DNA of 64,000 nucleotides from Streptomyces ortus (GTDB lineage: Bacteria > Actinomycetota > Actinomycetes > Streptomycetales > Streptomycetaceae), in assembly GCF_026341275.1 (NCBI RefSeq), contig NZ_JAIFZO010000002.1:6478118-6542117 (forward strand), given 5' to 3'. The position numbers were made by a program, and so were the translations under genes. This document shows, piece after piece, positions 17,674 to 26,395 of this stretch. Each line of letters opens with the position of its first letter. Position 1 is the stretch's first letter. The notes beneath the pieces were generated by a model. It did no database searches. It saw nothing but the letters and a program-made list of their open reading frames with translations, and was not told the DNA's origin.

Positions 17674-19215
17674 ATGCAGGTGAAACCCCCACCCATGCCA
17701 GACCTGCCGACCCCACAGGACGCCGCCGAGGCAACGTTGTTCTCGGAGTGCTGGGACGCGGTTCTTTCCTACGCCGACCTCTGCACCGGCGGCTCCGCCG
17801 ACGCACGCCCCCTGGCCTCCGAGGCCTTCTCCCTCGGCATACGCGAAGCGCGTGCCGAGGAGGCCGGGACAGGCGGCAAGAGCTTCGGACGCCGGGCCCG
17901 TACGCCCCGGCTGCCCCGCATACCCCTTCTCCTGACCGCCGTACGACAGACGGCCCTCGCCTGGGAGGCCCAGGGCCACGGCGACCGACTCGTACCCGAA
18001 CTGCGGCTGTGGCTCAACTCCGAGCAGGCCGAACGCTTCACCGGCCCGCCCCTGCACCGGCCGCTGGCCCTGCGCGGACTGCGGGACATGCAGGAGCCGG
18101 ACGCCGCGCTCCTGTGGCTGACCGAGGTCGAGGCCATGCCCACGGCCGCGGTGGCCCGCCGGCTCGGCCTCGATCCGACGGGCGTCGTCGAGGAACTGCA
18201 GCAGGTGCGCGGGGTGTTCCGTGACCGCTGCCACCGCAACCACCTCGACACCCCGCTCTCCGAGGAGTGCCGCACCTACGCCCGACTGCTCGACGCGGTC
18301 ACCCGCTCGCCCGCCGCCGACATGCCGGACGACCTGTCACGGCACCTGGCCCGCTGCGTCGAGTGCGCGGAGGCCGCCGCCTGCCTGAAGCACAGCGGCG
18401 GCGGACTGCCCTCAGCACTCGCGGGCGGAGTGATCGGCTGGGGCGGGCTCGCCTACCTCGAACGGCGGCGCAGAGCCGTCGAGTCGGGGCTCAGCCGCAA
18501 CGCCGCCGACGAGGCGGACGAACCCGCCGGCTGGACGAAGGAGAGCGGCGGCCGGGCCCGCGTCGGACGCGCCGGGCTGCTGGCCGTGGCCGCCGGGGTC
18601 TCGCTCCTCGCCCTCGTCGTGACCCTGGTGCCGTTCGGCCCGGGGGACGACGGCACGGAGACCGCCGCGGAGTCGGCGGGCCGGCAGCCCGTGGGGGAGC
18701 AGGTCCCCTCGTTCGGCGGCCTCCCGTCCGGGTCCGGCCCCGGCGTGGTGGGCGAGTCGACGTCGTCCACCTCGCACCCGGAGACGCCGAAGTCCGGCAC
18801 GAGCACCGGCGTGGGCCCCGAGTCGGAGAAGGAGGCCCAGGGCGACTCCTCGTCCTCTGCCGAACAGGACGGCGCCGAGCCCAACCCCAGCGAGCCCGCC
18901 GTCTGCCACGCCAGGTACGACCTGGTCAGCGAATGGCCGGACGGCTTCCAGGCCACCGTCACCGTCAAGTCCGACTACGCCCTGGACACCTGGCGCGTCG
19001 GCTGGACCTTCCGCGACGGCCAGAAGATGACGCAGATGTGGGACGGCAACTTCGACCAGAAGGGCTCCCGGGTGACGGCGAGCGCCGCCGACTACAACAA
19101 GACCGTGGCGGCGGGCGGCGCACTCGCCGTGGGCTTCCTGGCATCCCGCCGCGGCGAAAACTCGACGCCGGTCGACTTCACGCTGAACGGGCGCAGCTGT
19201 ACGCATTCCAGCTGA
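17674..19215 (+). CDS. Sigma-like region / ZAS / TM / CBM2 fusion protein
   Basis: Membrane protein of 513 aa joining cytoplasmic transcription-factor-like parts to an outside carbohydrate-binding module. Residues about 20-200 resemble a degenerate ECF sigma factor; ALLWLTEVEAMPTAAVARRL is like the sigma-4 helix-turn-helix. Then HLARCVEC (about 226-233) is an HX3CX2C zinc anti-sigma (ZAS) motif. One membrane helix follows near 305-325, then a Ser/Thr/Gly/Pro linker, and a CBM2-like module from about 410 with bounding cysteines (VCHARYDLV to LNGRSC) and conserved tryptophans. It may sense polysaccharide outside and signal inside (inference). Neither this ATG nor the one at 17695 has a strong ribosome site. 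Confidence 0.82.
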   Translation: MQVKPPPMPDLPTPQDAAEATLFSECWDAVLSYADLCTGGSADARPLASEAFSLGIREARAEEAGTGGKSFGRRARTPRLPRIPLLLTAVRQTALAWEAQGHGDRLVPELRLWLNSEQAERFTGPPLHRPLALRGLRDMQEPDAALLWLTEVEAMPTAAVARRLGLDPTGVVEELQQVRGVFRDRCHRNHLDTPLSEECRTYARLLDAVTRSPAADMPDDLSRHLARCVECAEAAACLKHSGGGLPSALAGGVIGWGGLAYLERRRRAVESGLSRNAADEADEPAGWTKESGGRARVGRAGLLAVAAGVSLLALVVTLVPFGPGDDGTETAAESAGRQPVGEQVPSFGGLPSGSGPGVVGESTSSTSHPETPKSGTSTGVGPESEKEAQGDSSSSAEQDGAEPNPSEPAVCHARYDLVSEWPDGFQATVTVKSDYALDTWRVGWTFRDGQKMTQMWDGNFDQKGSRVTASAADYNKTVAAGGALAVGFLASRRGENSTPVDFTLNGRSCTHSS

Positions 19216-19251
19216 GGACAGCAGTCCGGGACCGTCCACGAGTGCCGGAGT

Positions 19252-19272
19252 GAGGGGGCCATCGGCCCCTCC
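19252..19272. terminator. Hairpin terminator between convergent genes
   Basis: GAGGGGGCC-ATC-GGCCCCTC forms an eight-pair GC stem with one bulged G and a 3-nt loop. It lies 36 nt after the CBM2 fusion gene and just beyond the decayed GH13 gene on the other strand, so it could end both transcripts. There is no U tract, as is common in Streptomyces. Confidence 0.6.
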
Positions 19273-19277
19273 GCTTC

Positions 19278-20448
19278 TCACGCGTCCTGGGACAGGACGA
19301 CCGTGCTGTACGGCCCGAGCCCGACGGACCCGGGCCAGGCATGCCGTCCCGCCCCGGCCCGTCCGCCGACAGGTCGAAGGCGGGATGGTCGCCGAAGGCC
19401 GGGTCGTAGCCGGACTAGTCGCTGTTGAAGCGGACCCGCCACGTGCCCCGGCGAGGGAGACCCACGGTGTAGTCCTGGTAGGAGCGGTTGCCGAAGTTGG
19501 CGAGAACGATCGTGCTGTCACGGGGGGTGCCGTGGGCGTAGCGGTGGAAGGCGATCACTTTGTCCGTGTCGTTGACGTGGTGGACGGTGACGCCCTGGCC
19601 GCGCAGTCCGGCCGTACGGCCGGCCCGGTTGCGGCGGAGCGCGATGAGGCCGCGGTGCAGCCGGACGATGCCCGTGTGATGGTCGCGGCGGGACCAGTCG
19701 AGGGGGATCCCGTCGTCCTCGGACATGTCCTCGGCGATGCCGAGCCGTCGAAGCGCCACAGACCGAGGCCGGCCGTCACGAGGTGGTTGCAGTCGACGTC
19801 GAACAGGACGGCGATGCCCAGCTCGTGGGCCGCCCTCACCAGGGCCTTGAGCTCCCGCGGACCGCCGAGATCCGTCTCGACCGCGAGCGGGGCGGACGGG
19901 TTGTAGCCCCAGGAGAAGCCGCCGGGGAACTCCGCCGCGGGCATGAGCTCGATCGCGTTGACCTCCAGCTCCGCCAGATGCGGAAGGCGCTCGACGGCAT
20001 CCGCGAACGTGCCGGGCCCGCCGCTCGGCAGGTCGTTGAAGGTGCCGATGTGCATCTCGTAGACGACGAGTTCGTCCCGGCCCGGGGTGCGGTACGGGCG
20101 GTACGGGGTGTTGCCCCACTCGAAGTCCGGTGCGGTGACGAGGGAGTTGTCGTTCAGCACGGTCATCGCGGAAGCGTAGGGATCGGTGCGCCACAGCCGG
20201 TCGCCGTCCGCTGCCGTGATCACGTACTTGTACTCGTCACCCGGCTTCACCCCGGGTACGTCCGCCGACCAGTAGCCACCGCCCTCGTGCCGCAGCGGAG
20301 CCCCGGGGAGCGCCCAGCCGCTGAACGAGCCGGTGACGCAGACGGTACGGGCATGGGGTGCCCAGACCCGGAAGGCCGTGCCGTCCCCGTACGGCACGGA
20401 TCCCATTCCGGGGAGGCGGGAAGGAGCGGGCGCATGCGAATCGTTCAT
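19278..20448 (-). pseudogene. Decayed GH13 alpha-glucan branching enzyme/amylase-like gene
   Basis: Remnant of a CBM48 plus GH13 glycoside hydrolase. The first part reads well from ATG 20448: CBM48 (VRVWAPHARTV-like start, FRVWAPHARTVCVTGSFSGW) then barrel strands including ELVVYEMHIGTF and LFDVDCNHL. After LWRFDG (about 19755) the catalytic core is missing and the frame shifts. The new frame resumes with GIAEDMSEDDGIPLDW and the C-terminal DKVIAFHRYAHG to VRFNSD, then meets TAG at 19417-19415. Beyond it the reading continues as SGYDPAFGDHPAF, and after one more frame change as SVGLGPYSTVVLSQDA ending at TGA 19278. So there is one out-of-frame deletion, one nonsense codon (probably TGG to TAG) and one further frameshift. 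Confidence 0.85.
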
Positions 20449-20495
20449 CACTGTCCACATTCGGTGAGCCGATGACCTGTCGGTGAGCCGAGGAC

Positions 20496-22052
20496 CTACA
20501 GGAAGCTGGAGAAGACGCGCTGGAACAGGTCCGTGGCTTCGTCGGCCCATCCGATGACGCGCAGGGTCGATCCCAGGTTTCCCGGCGGCCGGTCGACAAG
20601 GGTGTCGTTGCGGATGAGGCGGTCGAAGTCGATGCGTATCTCGCCCTCGCGGGGTGTGTGTCCGTCGGGCCGGAAGAACGGGACGCCCGCCAGCCGCATC
20701 ACATTGATGAGTTCCTGGGCGAGGATGCCGTACCCGACCGTCGTCGGGTGGACGCCGTCGAGCGAGAACAGGCCGCCGTCGGTGCGCCGTCCCCTCTCGC
20801 CGGTGAGGAAGTGGGAGTTGGGTGGCGGCGCCAGCGTCCGCAGCGCCGGCGGCAGCTCGTACGGCTGCCACCAGGCCGGCCGCGCCGACACGTCCTCCGC
20901 GTACCGGCGGGACGCGAGCCGGTCCAGCAGGCCGCAGGTCTCCAGCAGATACCAGTCCTTGCCCGCCAGCCGGGCGTCGCGGACCTGCGTGGTGATCGCG
21001 TCGTTGTACTCGTCGACGGCGTTGTCGACCTGCCGTGCCTGGGCGCCGGTGATGTGCGGGTCCTGCTCACGGTCGAAGTCGTCGTCGCTGATCCACGGGC
21101 GGGTGTAGTACGGGAAGTACCGCGAACCCGGCGCGGTCTTGCCTTTCACGCCGCGTGCGATCGGCGCGATGGTGACGTGCGGGACCGTGCACCAGATGAC
21201 GTGCCGCGCCTTGATGCGGGAGACCTCGGCGGCCACCTGGCGCAGTTCGGCCTCGAAGTGCTCCGGCTTCCAGACGGTGAAGGGCTTTTTGCGGGACAGG
21301 TCGTCGTAACCTTCCTCGCTCCAGACCACCTCGAGCTTGGTCACGGCCTGCAGGGCGTTGTTCGAGCCGAGGAAGACGACCAGCGTCTCGATCCCGTGCG
21401 CGGAGCCGGTGCCGTCGGTCTCCTCGCCGAGCCGGGCCGCGGCGTCCAGTTGGGTCAGGGACCCCGCCTCCGGGGGCTGTGTGGGCAGCACCCGGAGGGC
21501 GGCGCGCTCGCCGGCGTTCTGGACGAGCTGCTTGACCGGGTCGTCCTCCGGCTCGCCGATCCGTTGACGGCACTCGTCCGCCGACTTCGAGAGCGCGTCC
21601 CGCAGGTCCCACCCGAACACCGCGAGGTTGTGCATGACGGCCGTGGTCGAGGGCACCGCCAGGCCCGGCCCCCGTTCCCAGTAGTCCTCCACCCGGTCCA
21701 TGAGACTCCGGGCCCGGAACAGCGCGAACGGGATCTCCCACAGGTCCACGGTCTGTCCGTAGTGCGCTTCCAGGTCACGCAGCAGCAGCTCGATGTTGAA
21801 GGGCAACCCGCCGACGCCCTCGTAGAGGGGGTACCGGAACTGTTCGAGGCACCCCAGCTCGTAGGCGACGATCGCCGGATACGACAGACCGGTGTTGAAG
21901 ATCGCCAGGCTCTGGAAGCCCTGCGTGAGGGAATCCCCGATCGCGACCAGCCGGTGCCTCGGCTCTCCCTGCCGGTCGGCGTTCACCCCGACCCCCACCG
22001 TGGGGTCGGTCACGGGCACCCGCGGCTCGTGACGGCGTACGGAGTCGGTCAT
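20496..22052 (-). CDS. Large GDSL/SGNH-family hydrolase
   Basis: Predicted serine esterase/lipase, 518 aa, about twice the size of a typical SGNH hydrolase. Block I is AIGDSLTQGF (nucleophile Ser41), block III is VFLGSNNAL, and block V is LDGVHPTTVGYG with the Asp-His pair. Between them is an inserted region of roughly 150 residues. There is no signal peptide, so it is probably cytosolic. The chosen ATG follows GGGGGATC; an upstream start at 22175 would add 41 unlikely residues. The next gene on this strand is the GH13 remnant, 47 nt downstream. The substrate is unknown. Confidence 0.85.
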   Translation of the reverse strand: MTDSVRRHEPRVPVTDPTVGVGVNADRQGEPRHRLVAIGDSLTQGFQSLAIFNTGLSYPAIVAYELGCLEQFRYPLYEGVGGLPFNIELLLRDLEAHYGQTVDLWEIPFALFRARSLMDRVEDYWERGPGLAVPSTTAVMHNLAVFGWDLRDALSKSADECRQRIGEPEDDPVKQLVQNAGERAALRVLPTQPPEAGSLTQLDAAARLGEETDGTGSAHGIETLVVFLGSNNALQAVTKLEVVWSEEGYDDLSRKKPFTVWKPEHFEAELRQVAAEVSRIKARHVIWCTVPHVTIAPIARGVKGKTAPGSRYFPYYTRPWISDDDFDREQDPHITGAQARQVDNAVDEYNDAITTQVRDARLAGKDWYLLETCGLLDRLASRRYAEDVSARPAWWQPYELPPALRTLAPPPNSHFLTGERGRRTDGGLFSLDGVHPTTVGYGILAQELINVMRLAGVPFFRPDGHTPREGEIRIDFDRLIRNDTLVDRPPGNLGSTLRVIGWADEATDLFQRVFSSFL

Positions 22053-22288
22053 GATCCCCCCTGGCCCGTCGCGGCGCACCCGGTGTGCCCTCGCGGGGGC
22101 TTGTTCCTGCGTAGCGCAGCCGGGTCCGGGGCGGCACATCCCGGACGAGAGATACGCATAACCCGGTGCCCGCAAGTGAGGAAAAGTGCGGTCAGAAACG
22201 GTCGTACGGTTTCGGGATCTTGAATTCGTAAGTAGCCTTGATTTCCGCGTGGTCAGATCTCGACCACGTAAAAACCGGGGGGCGCTGC
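22053..22288. promoter_or_regulatory. Divergent promoter region before the CHAT operon
   Basis: This 236-bp spacer separates the GDSL gene and the eight-gene operon. From about 22185 to 22275 the base composition falls to roughly half AT, a sharp contrast with the neighbours. That stretch includes ATCTTGAATTCG and CCTTGATTTCC, either of which could belong to a promoter; I cannot define the boxes. ACGGTCGTACGG around 22199-22210 is a small imperfect palindrome and a possible operator. Confidence 0.4.
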
Positions 22289-25200
22289 GTGTGTGCTTTC
22301 AGAGAGGCTCTGCCGCGCGAAAACTTCGTACCGTGCCACGAAGTGGACCGTGCGGTCGCCGCAGATCTGCGCGCCCTGCGTCTCGCGGGCAACGCCCTTC
22401 AGTCCCGTTGCATCTCACTCGGGAATCTCGCGATATCCCTGTATTCACGCCATCGCTGTCAGGGTGATCCGCGTGATCTGGACGCCGCGATCGAGCACCT
22501 GCGTACCGTGCTGCGACTCCTTCCGGCCGGCCATCCCGAGCAGAACACCGTGCAGGGGAACCTGGCCCTGATGCTGGCGGCCCGTCGCACGCGCGAGGAC
22601 CTCGACGGTGCGGTGGCCCTGTGGCGTACCGGACTCGCGCGGGAGCGGCACGGAAGCCGGGAATGGGCTGAATCCGCAGGCCAACTGGCACAAGGCCTCT
22701 ACGGGTTGTACACGATGGACGGTGAAGCCGAGCTACTGGACGAGGCGTTGACCCTGCTGGAGCGGGCCGTGCGCGACCTGCCCGCCGGTGGTTTCGGTGA
22801 CACCCTCCGGGTCAACCGTGCGGTGCTGCTCGCCACGCGTCACCAGACCGTACGGCCCGACCCGGGTGGACTCGACGAGGCGATCGCCGCGCTGGACGAC
22901 TTCGTTCGGCGTGCTGCGGATGCCACGGACCCCGAACCGGCGGACATGGCGGCGGCCCACCTGGCGCAGGCTCTGACGCTTCGCTATACGGACCGGGGAA
23001 ATCCGGCAGACCTTTCCCGTGCCGCCGCCCTCAGAAAACCGAACGACAGTGCGCACGGCAATTACGGCGTACCGGGTTCCGATTCGGCCAGGGGGTCGGC
23101 GAACTCGTCGGACATCCAGGCCACCGTCGCGCTTTTCGAATATCTGACCGACGCACGTCAGGCTGATGTCGACCAGGCAATTGTCGATCAGCAAAAAGCA
23201 CTCGACCGGTGCGGTGACGATTTCATCAGAAGAAGCCCGCTCGTCGTCAATCTGGCGCTCACGCTGGCCGTCCGCCATCACGCCCGCCGAGGCGCCGACC
23301 GCGCGGAGGGAGGCGCGCCCTCCGAGGTCTCCTCCGCCGACCTGACACGCGCCCTGGACCTCCTGCGGGAGAACGACGACGAGAACGTGCCCGCACAGCA
23401 CCGGGCAGGGGCGATGGCGCTCAGCGGCACGCTGCTCCTGGAGCGCTACATGACGGACCCCGGCCGGCACGCGGCGGATCTGACCGCCTCCGAACGGCAG
23501 TTGACGGACGCACTCGACCACCCCGGTCTGGACTACCGGTCCAAACTGGGGGTGACCTCGCGGCTCGCGTACTGCCGCCTCGCGATCGCCCGGCACACGG
23601 GCGACACGACGTCGCTGGAGGCGGCGGTCGACCTGGCGCGGCACGCTGCCGACGGCATCCCCGCCGAGTCCCCGCTGAGGGCCGGGGCGCTGGGCTGCCT
23701 GGCGGACGTCCTGCTGGCGCGCGCGGAGACGACCGGACTCGCCTCGCACCACCGGGAGGCCGGTGAGCTGTCCCGGCAGGTGTGCCGCGACTACGCGGAC
23801 TCCGACCGCGCGGCTGTGTACCAGGCCGCGAGGCTGTGGTCCGAGTCGGCCTGGCGGCGTGGGGCGCTGGACGAGGTCGTCGAGGCGGGCCGCATCGCCG
23901 TGCCGCTGCTGCACGACATCGCCTCCCTGCAACTGGGCCGGGACGACAAGGCCGTACCTCTGCGCCAGGCCGAAGGACTGGCCTCCCGCACGGCGTTCGC
24001 CCTGGTGGCGAGGGGCGAGAGCGCCGAAGCCGCCGCCACCCTTGAGACGGGCCGGGCGGTGATGCTCGCGGAGACGATGCAGCGCGAACACCCAGACCTG
24101 CTCAGGCTGCTGGCCAGCGAGTACCAGAACCTGTCGGCCCGCTTCCGCCGGGCCGCCGAGGAGATGACGACTCTCGAACGGCGCCTCCTCGCGGGTCCGC
24201 GGGACCTGCCGATGGTGGACGGCAACCGGGAGACGTACCGGCTGCGGCTGCGGGCACTCGACGACGTCGTCCGTGACATCCGCGGACTGCCGGGCTTCGG
24301 GACGTTCCTGCGCCCGCCCGCGCCGGCGGACCTCGCCGACGCGGCGGACGTCTGCCGGAGCGCCCTCGTCTATCTGGCGGCCACCGATCGGGGCGGCATC
24401 GCCCTGGTGATCCCCGCCGCCTCTCCCGGTACGGCCGACCGGCCGGTGCGCGCCGTGCACCTGCCGGAGCTGACGCCCGACTTCGAGCGGCAGTCGGTGA
24501 CGGCACTGCGCGACGCCGTCGCACACGCCGACCCGGACGAGGGCGCACCCGCCGATCTGGACGAAGCCGAACGACGCATGGACGAGCTGACCGGCAGGCT
24601 GTGGGAGTCGGTGATGGCACCGGTGATCCACGCGGTGGGGACCGGCACACCGACCGTCCTGATACCCGACGGCCCCCTCGGCATGCTTCCGTTGCACGCC
24701 GCCGCCCGGCCCGATCTCCGCACACTCACCGGACGCCGCTTCGTCATCGACGACATACCGGTGGCCATGGCCCCCAGCGCCCGCACCCTGAGCGTCGCGG
24801 TCGCCCGTACCTCCCGGGCACCGGTGCGCCGACTGCTCGCGGTACGCGACCCCTCGCCGAGCGACGACATCCCCCTGCCGGGCGCCGCGGCCGAGATCCA
24901 GCGGGTCCGCGCCGCCCTGCCGCCCGGGATCCGGGTCTGCGAACTCCACGGTGCGGAGGCCACCCGGCAGGAGGTCCAGGAGAGCCTGGCGGAAGTCGAG
25001 ATATGCCATTTCGCCTGCCACGCCCACGTCTACGCCGACCGCCCGCTCGACGGAGGCCTCAGCCTCGCCCACGGCGAACGGCTCACCGTGCGGGACATGT
25101 TCGCGATGCCGTCCGTCACGGCCCGGCTGGCCGTCCTGTCGGCCTGCGACAGCGGCCGGGTGGACGAAAGCCTCCTTGAAGAGGTCGTCGGACTCGCCAC

Positions 25201-25510
25201 GGGATTCCTGCAGGCGGGCTTCGGCGCGGTGATCGCCTCGCTGTGGCCTCTGGAGGACGCCCCCGCGGCGGCGCAGATGGCGCTGACCTACCGGTACTGG
25301 CTGGGCGAGGGAAAGCCGCTGCCCGCCGCGCTCGGCAGCGCCATGGCATGGCTTCGGGACAGTACCAACGAGGAGAAGTTCGCGGCATTTCCCGAACTCG
25401 CCTTCTTCGAGCCCGACGACTCCGCCGCGGCGGACGACCCCAAGTGGCTGGCCACCAGGGAGCACAGCAGTCCGCTGGCCTGGGCCGCCTTCACCTGCCT
25501 GGGGATCTGA
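22289..25510 (+). CDS. TPR-like / CHAT-domain protease
   Basis: Protein of 1073 aa. The first 600 residues are alpha-helical repeats of TPR type (for example DLDAAIEHLRTVLRLLPAGH and LDEALTLLERAVRDLPAG). The C-terminal CHAT domain (about 730-1073) is a caspase-like cysteine protease. The dyad is visible: HFACHAH with His911 and VLSACDSG with Cys953, so it looks catalytically intact. CHAT proteases cleave partner proteins in conflict and stress systems, usually after a sensor signal. I chose GTG 22289 because GGGGGG lies 7 nt upstream; the frame is open back to TTG 22238. It is the first of eight tightly packed genes. Part of the repeat region near 23040-23240 is less GC-rich than its surroundings. 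Confidence 0.92.
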   Translation: MCAFREALPRENFVPCHEVDRAVAADLRALRLAGNALQSRCISLGNLAISLYSRHRCQGDPRDLDAAIEHLRTVLRLLPAGHPEQNTVQGNLALMLAARRTREDLDGAVALWRTGLARERHGSREWAESAGQLAQGLYGLYTMDGEAELLDEALTLLERAVRDLPAGGFGDTLRVNRAVLLATRHQTVRPDPGGLDEAIAALDDFVRRAADATDPEPADMAAAHLAQALTLRYTDRGNPADLSRAAALRKPNDSAHGNYGVPGSDSARGSANSSDIQATVALFEYLTDARQADVDQAIVDQQKALDRCGDDFIRRSPLVVNLALTLAVRHHARRGADRAEGGAPSEVSSADLTRALDLLRENDDENVPAQHRAGAMALSGTLLLERYMTDPGRHAADLTASERQLTDALDHPGLDYRSKLGVTSRLAYCRLAIARHTGDTTSLEAAVDLARHAADGIPAESPLRAGALGCLADVLLARAETTGLASHHREAGELSRQVCRDYADSDRAAVYQAARLWSESAWRRGALDEVVEAGRIAVPLLHDIASLQLGRDDKAVPLRQAEGLASRTAFALVARGESAEAAATLETGRAVMLAETMQREHPDLLRLLASEYQNLSARFRRAAEEMTTLERRLLAGPRDLPMVDGNRETYRLRLRALDDVVRDIRGLPGFGTFLRPPAPADLADAADVCRSALVYLAATDRGGIALVIPAASPGTADRPVRAVHLPELTPDFERQSVTALRDAVAHADPDEGAPADLDEAERRMDELTGRLWESVMAPVIHAVGTGTPTVLIPDGPLGMLPLHAAARPDLRTLTGRRFVIDDIPVAMAPSARTLSVAVARTSRAPVRRLLAVRDPSPSDDIPLPGAAAEIQRVRAALPPGIRVCELHGAEATRQEVQESLAEVEICHFACHAHVYADRPLDGGLSLAHGERLTVRDMFAMPSVTARLAVLSACDSGRVDESLLEEVVGLATGFLQAGFGAVIASLWPLEDAPAAAQMALTYRYWLGEGKPLPAALGSAMAWLRDSTNEEKFAAFPELAFFEPDDSAAADDPKWLATREHSSPLAWAAFTCLGI

Positions 25511-25519
25511 GGAGGGGCC

Positions 25520-26176
25520 ATGGACTCGTTCGAGGCGCTGCTCGCCACTCTGCTCGGCGTGGTGCCCGGGGCGCTGTACACCTGGGAGCTGGAGAAGCAG
25601 GCGGGTGCCTGGGGAGTGAACCTGTCGGACCGGGTGCTGCGCTTCCTGGGCGTGTCGGTGCTGTTCCACCTCGCGCTCGCCCCGCTGACATGGTGGCTGG
25701 CGCAGCAGGGCCGGCACGGGCCCCTGCGGCCGGACACCTCCCCCTGGCTGCTGTGGCCGGTCATCGCCATCTACGCGCTGGTGCCGGCCGCGCTCGGGCA
25801 CGCGGTCGGTGTCGCGGCCCGGCGCCGACGCCCCTGGACCCGGTGGCTGACCGGCCCGGCACCGGCTCCACGGGCCTGGGACCAGGTGTTCTCCCACCAG
25901 GGCAGCATGTGGCTCCGCATCCGGCTCAAGGATCCAGGCGGCGGGGACAACGGATGGTTCGCCGGAGCCTTCGCCCCGGCCCGCCGGGGCCCGCACTCGT
26001 ACGCGTCCGGCTTCCCGCACGACCAGGACATCTACCTCGCGGAGACCGTGGAGGTGGATCCGGCGTCGGGGCGTATCCGGCTGGTGGACGGCCGGCCGAA
26101 GTTCCGTGGCGTCGGCGTGCTGATGCGGTGGGAGGAAATCGCCTACGCCGAGGTCATGTCCGTCGAGGGGGAGTAG
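25520..26176 (+). CDS. DUF6338-like membrane protein
   Basis: Small membrane protein of unknown function, 218 aa. An N-terminal hydrophobic stretch starts the protein (LLATLLGVVPGALYTWELEK), then two further hydrophobic helices occur at about 42-62 and 77-97. A soluble C-terminal domain of about 110 residues follows (VEVDPASGRIRLVDGRPK). The helix pattern and the opening PGALYTWELE resemble DUF6338 proteins, though that name is from memory. It begins 9 nt after the CHAT gene with a GGAGGGG ribosome site and abuts the next gene, so it is part of the operon and may give the system its membrane site. Confidence 0.72.
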   Translation: MDSFEALLATLLGVVPGALYTWELEKQAGAWGVNLSDRVLRFLGVSVLFHLALAPLTWWLAQQGRHGPLRPDTSPWLLWPVIAIYALVPAALGHAVGVAARRRRPWTRWLTGPAPAPRAWDQVFSHQGSMWLRIRLKDPGGGDNGWFAGAFAPARRGPHSYASGFPHDQDIYLAETVEVDPASGRIRLVDGRPKFRGVGVLMRWEEIAYAEVMSVEGE

Positions 26177-26395
26177 ATGAGTGACGACGAACAAGCGACA
26201 GCAGCCGTGCCCGAGCCCGAGGAGCCGCCGGCCCGGCGGCGGCGTACGGTGCGCCGCCGAGGGGGGTACATGGCGACGGGGCAGGTGGCCACGGACGGGG
26301 TGGTGCTGCCGTCCTCGGTGACCGTCTCCGAGCAGCCCGCGGTGCCGGCTCCCGAGAGCCAGGACGCCGCCGACGACGAGGGAGCGGACGGATGA
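26177..26395 (+). CDS. 72-aa protein of unknown function
   Basis: Short acidic-basic-acidic protein with no recognised family. Residues 1-18 are acidic and Pro-rich, 19-29 are a basic patch (RRRRTVRRRGG), and 30-60 contain YMATGQVATDGVVLPSSVTV, followed by an acidic end. The ATG touches the upstream stop codon and is preceded by GAGGGGGAG; the 3' end overlaps the AAA+ start by 4 nt. This placement between translated partners argues that it is expressed. It may be an adaptor or the substrate of the protease, kinase or radical SAM enzyme in the operon (inference only). Confidence 0.72.
   Translation: MSDDEQATAAVPEPEEPPARRRRTVRRRGGYMATGQVATDGVVLPSSVTVSEQPAVPAPESQDAADDEGADG

Noticed and set aside
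22733..26194. Long open frame of more than 1100 codons antisense to the CHAT gene
   Set aside because: Common artefact of GC-rich coding DNA. It has no domain, no ribosome site and no proper codon pattern, while the plus strand has a clear CHAT domain.
26177..26395. RiPP precursor for the radical SAM protein
   Set aside because: There is no leader/core layout, no RRE-type partner, no peptidase or exporter, and no conserved core motif; kept only as a possible substrate.
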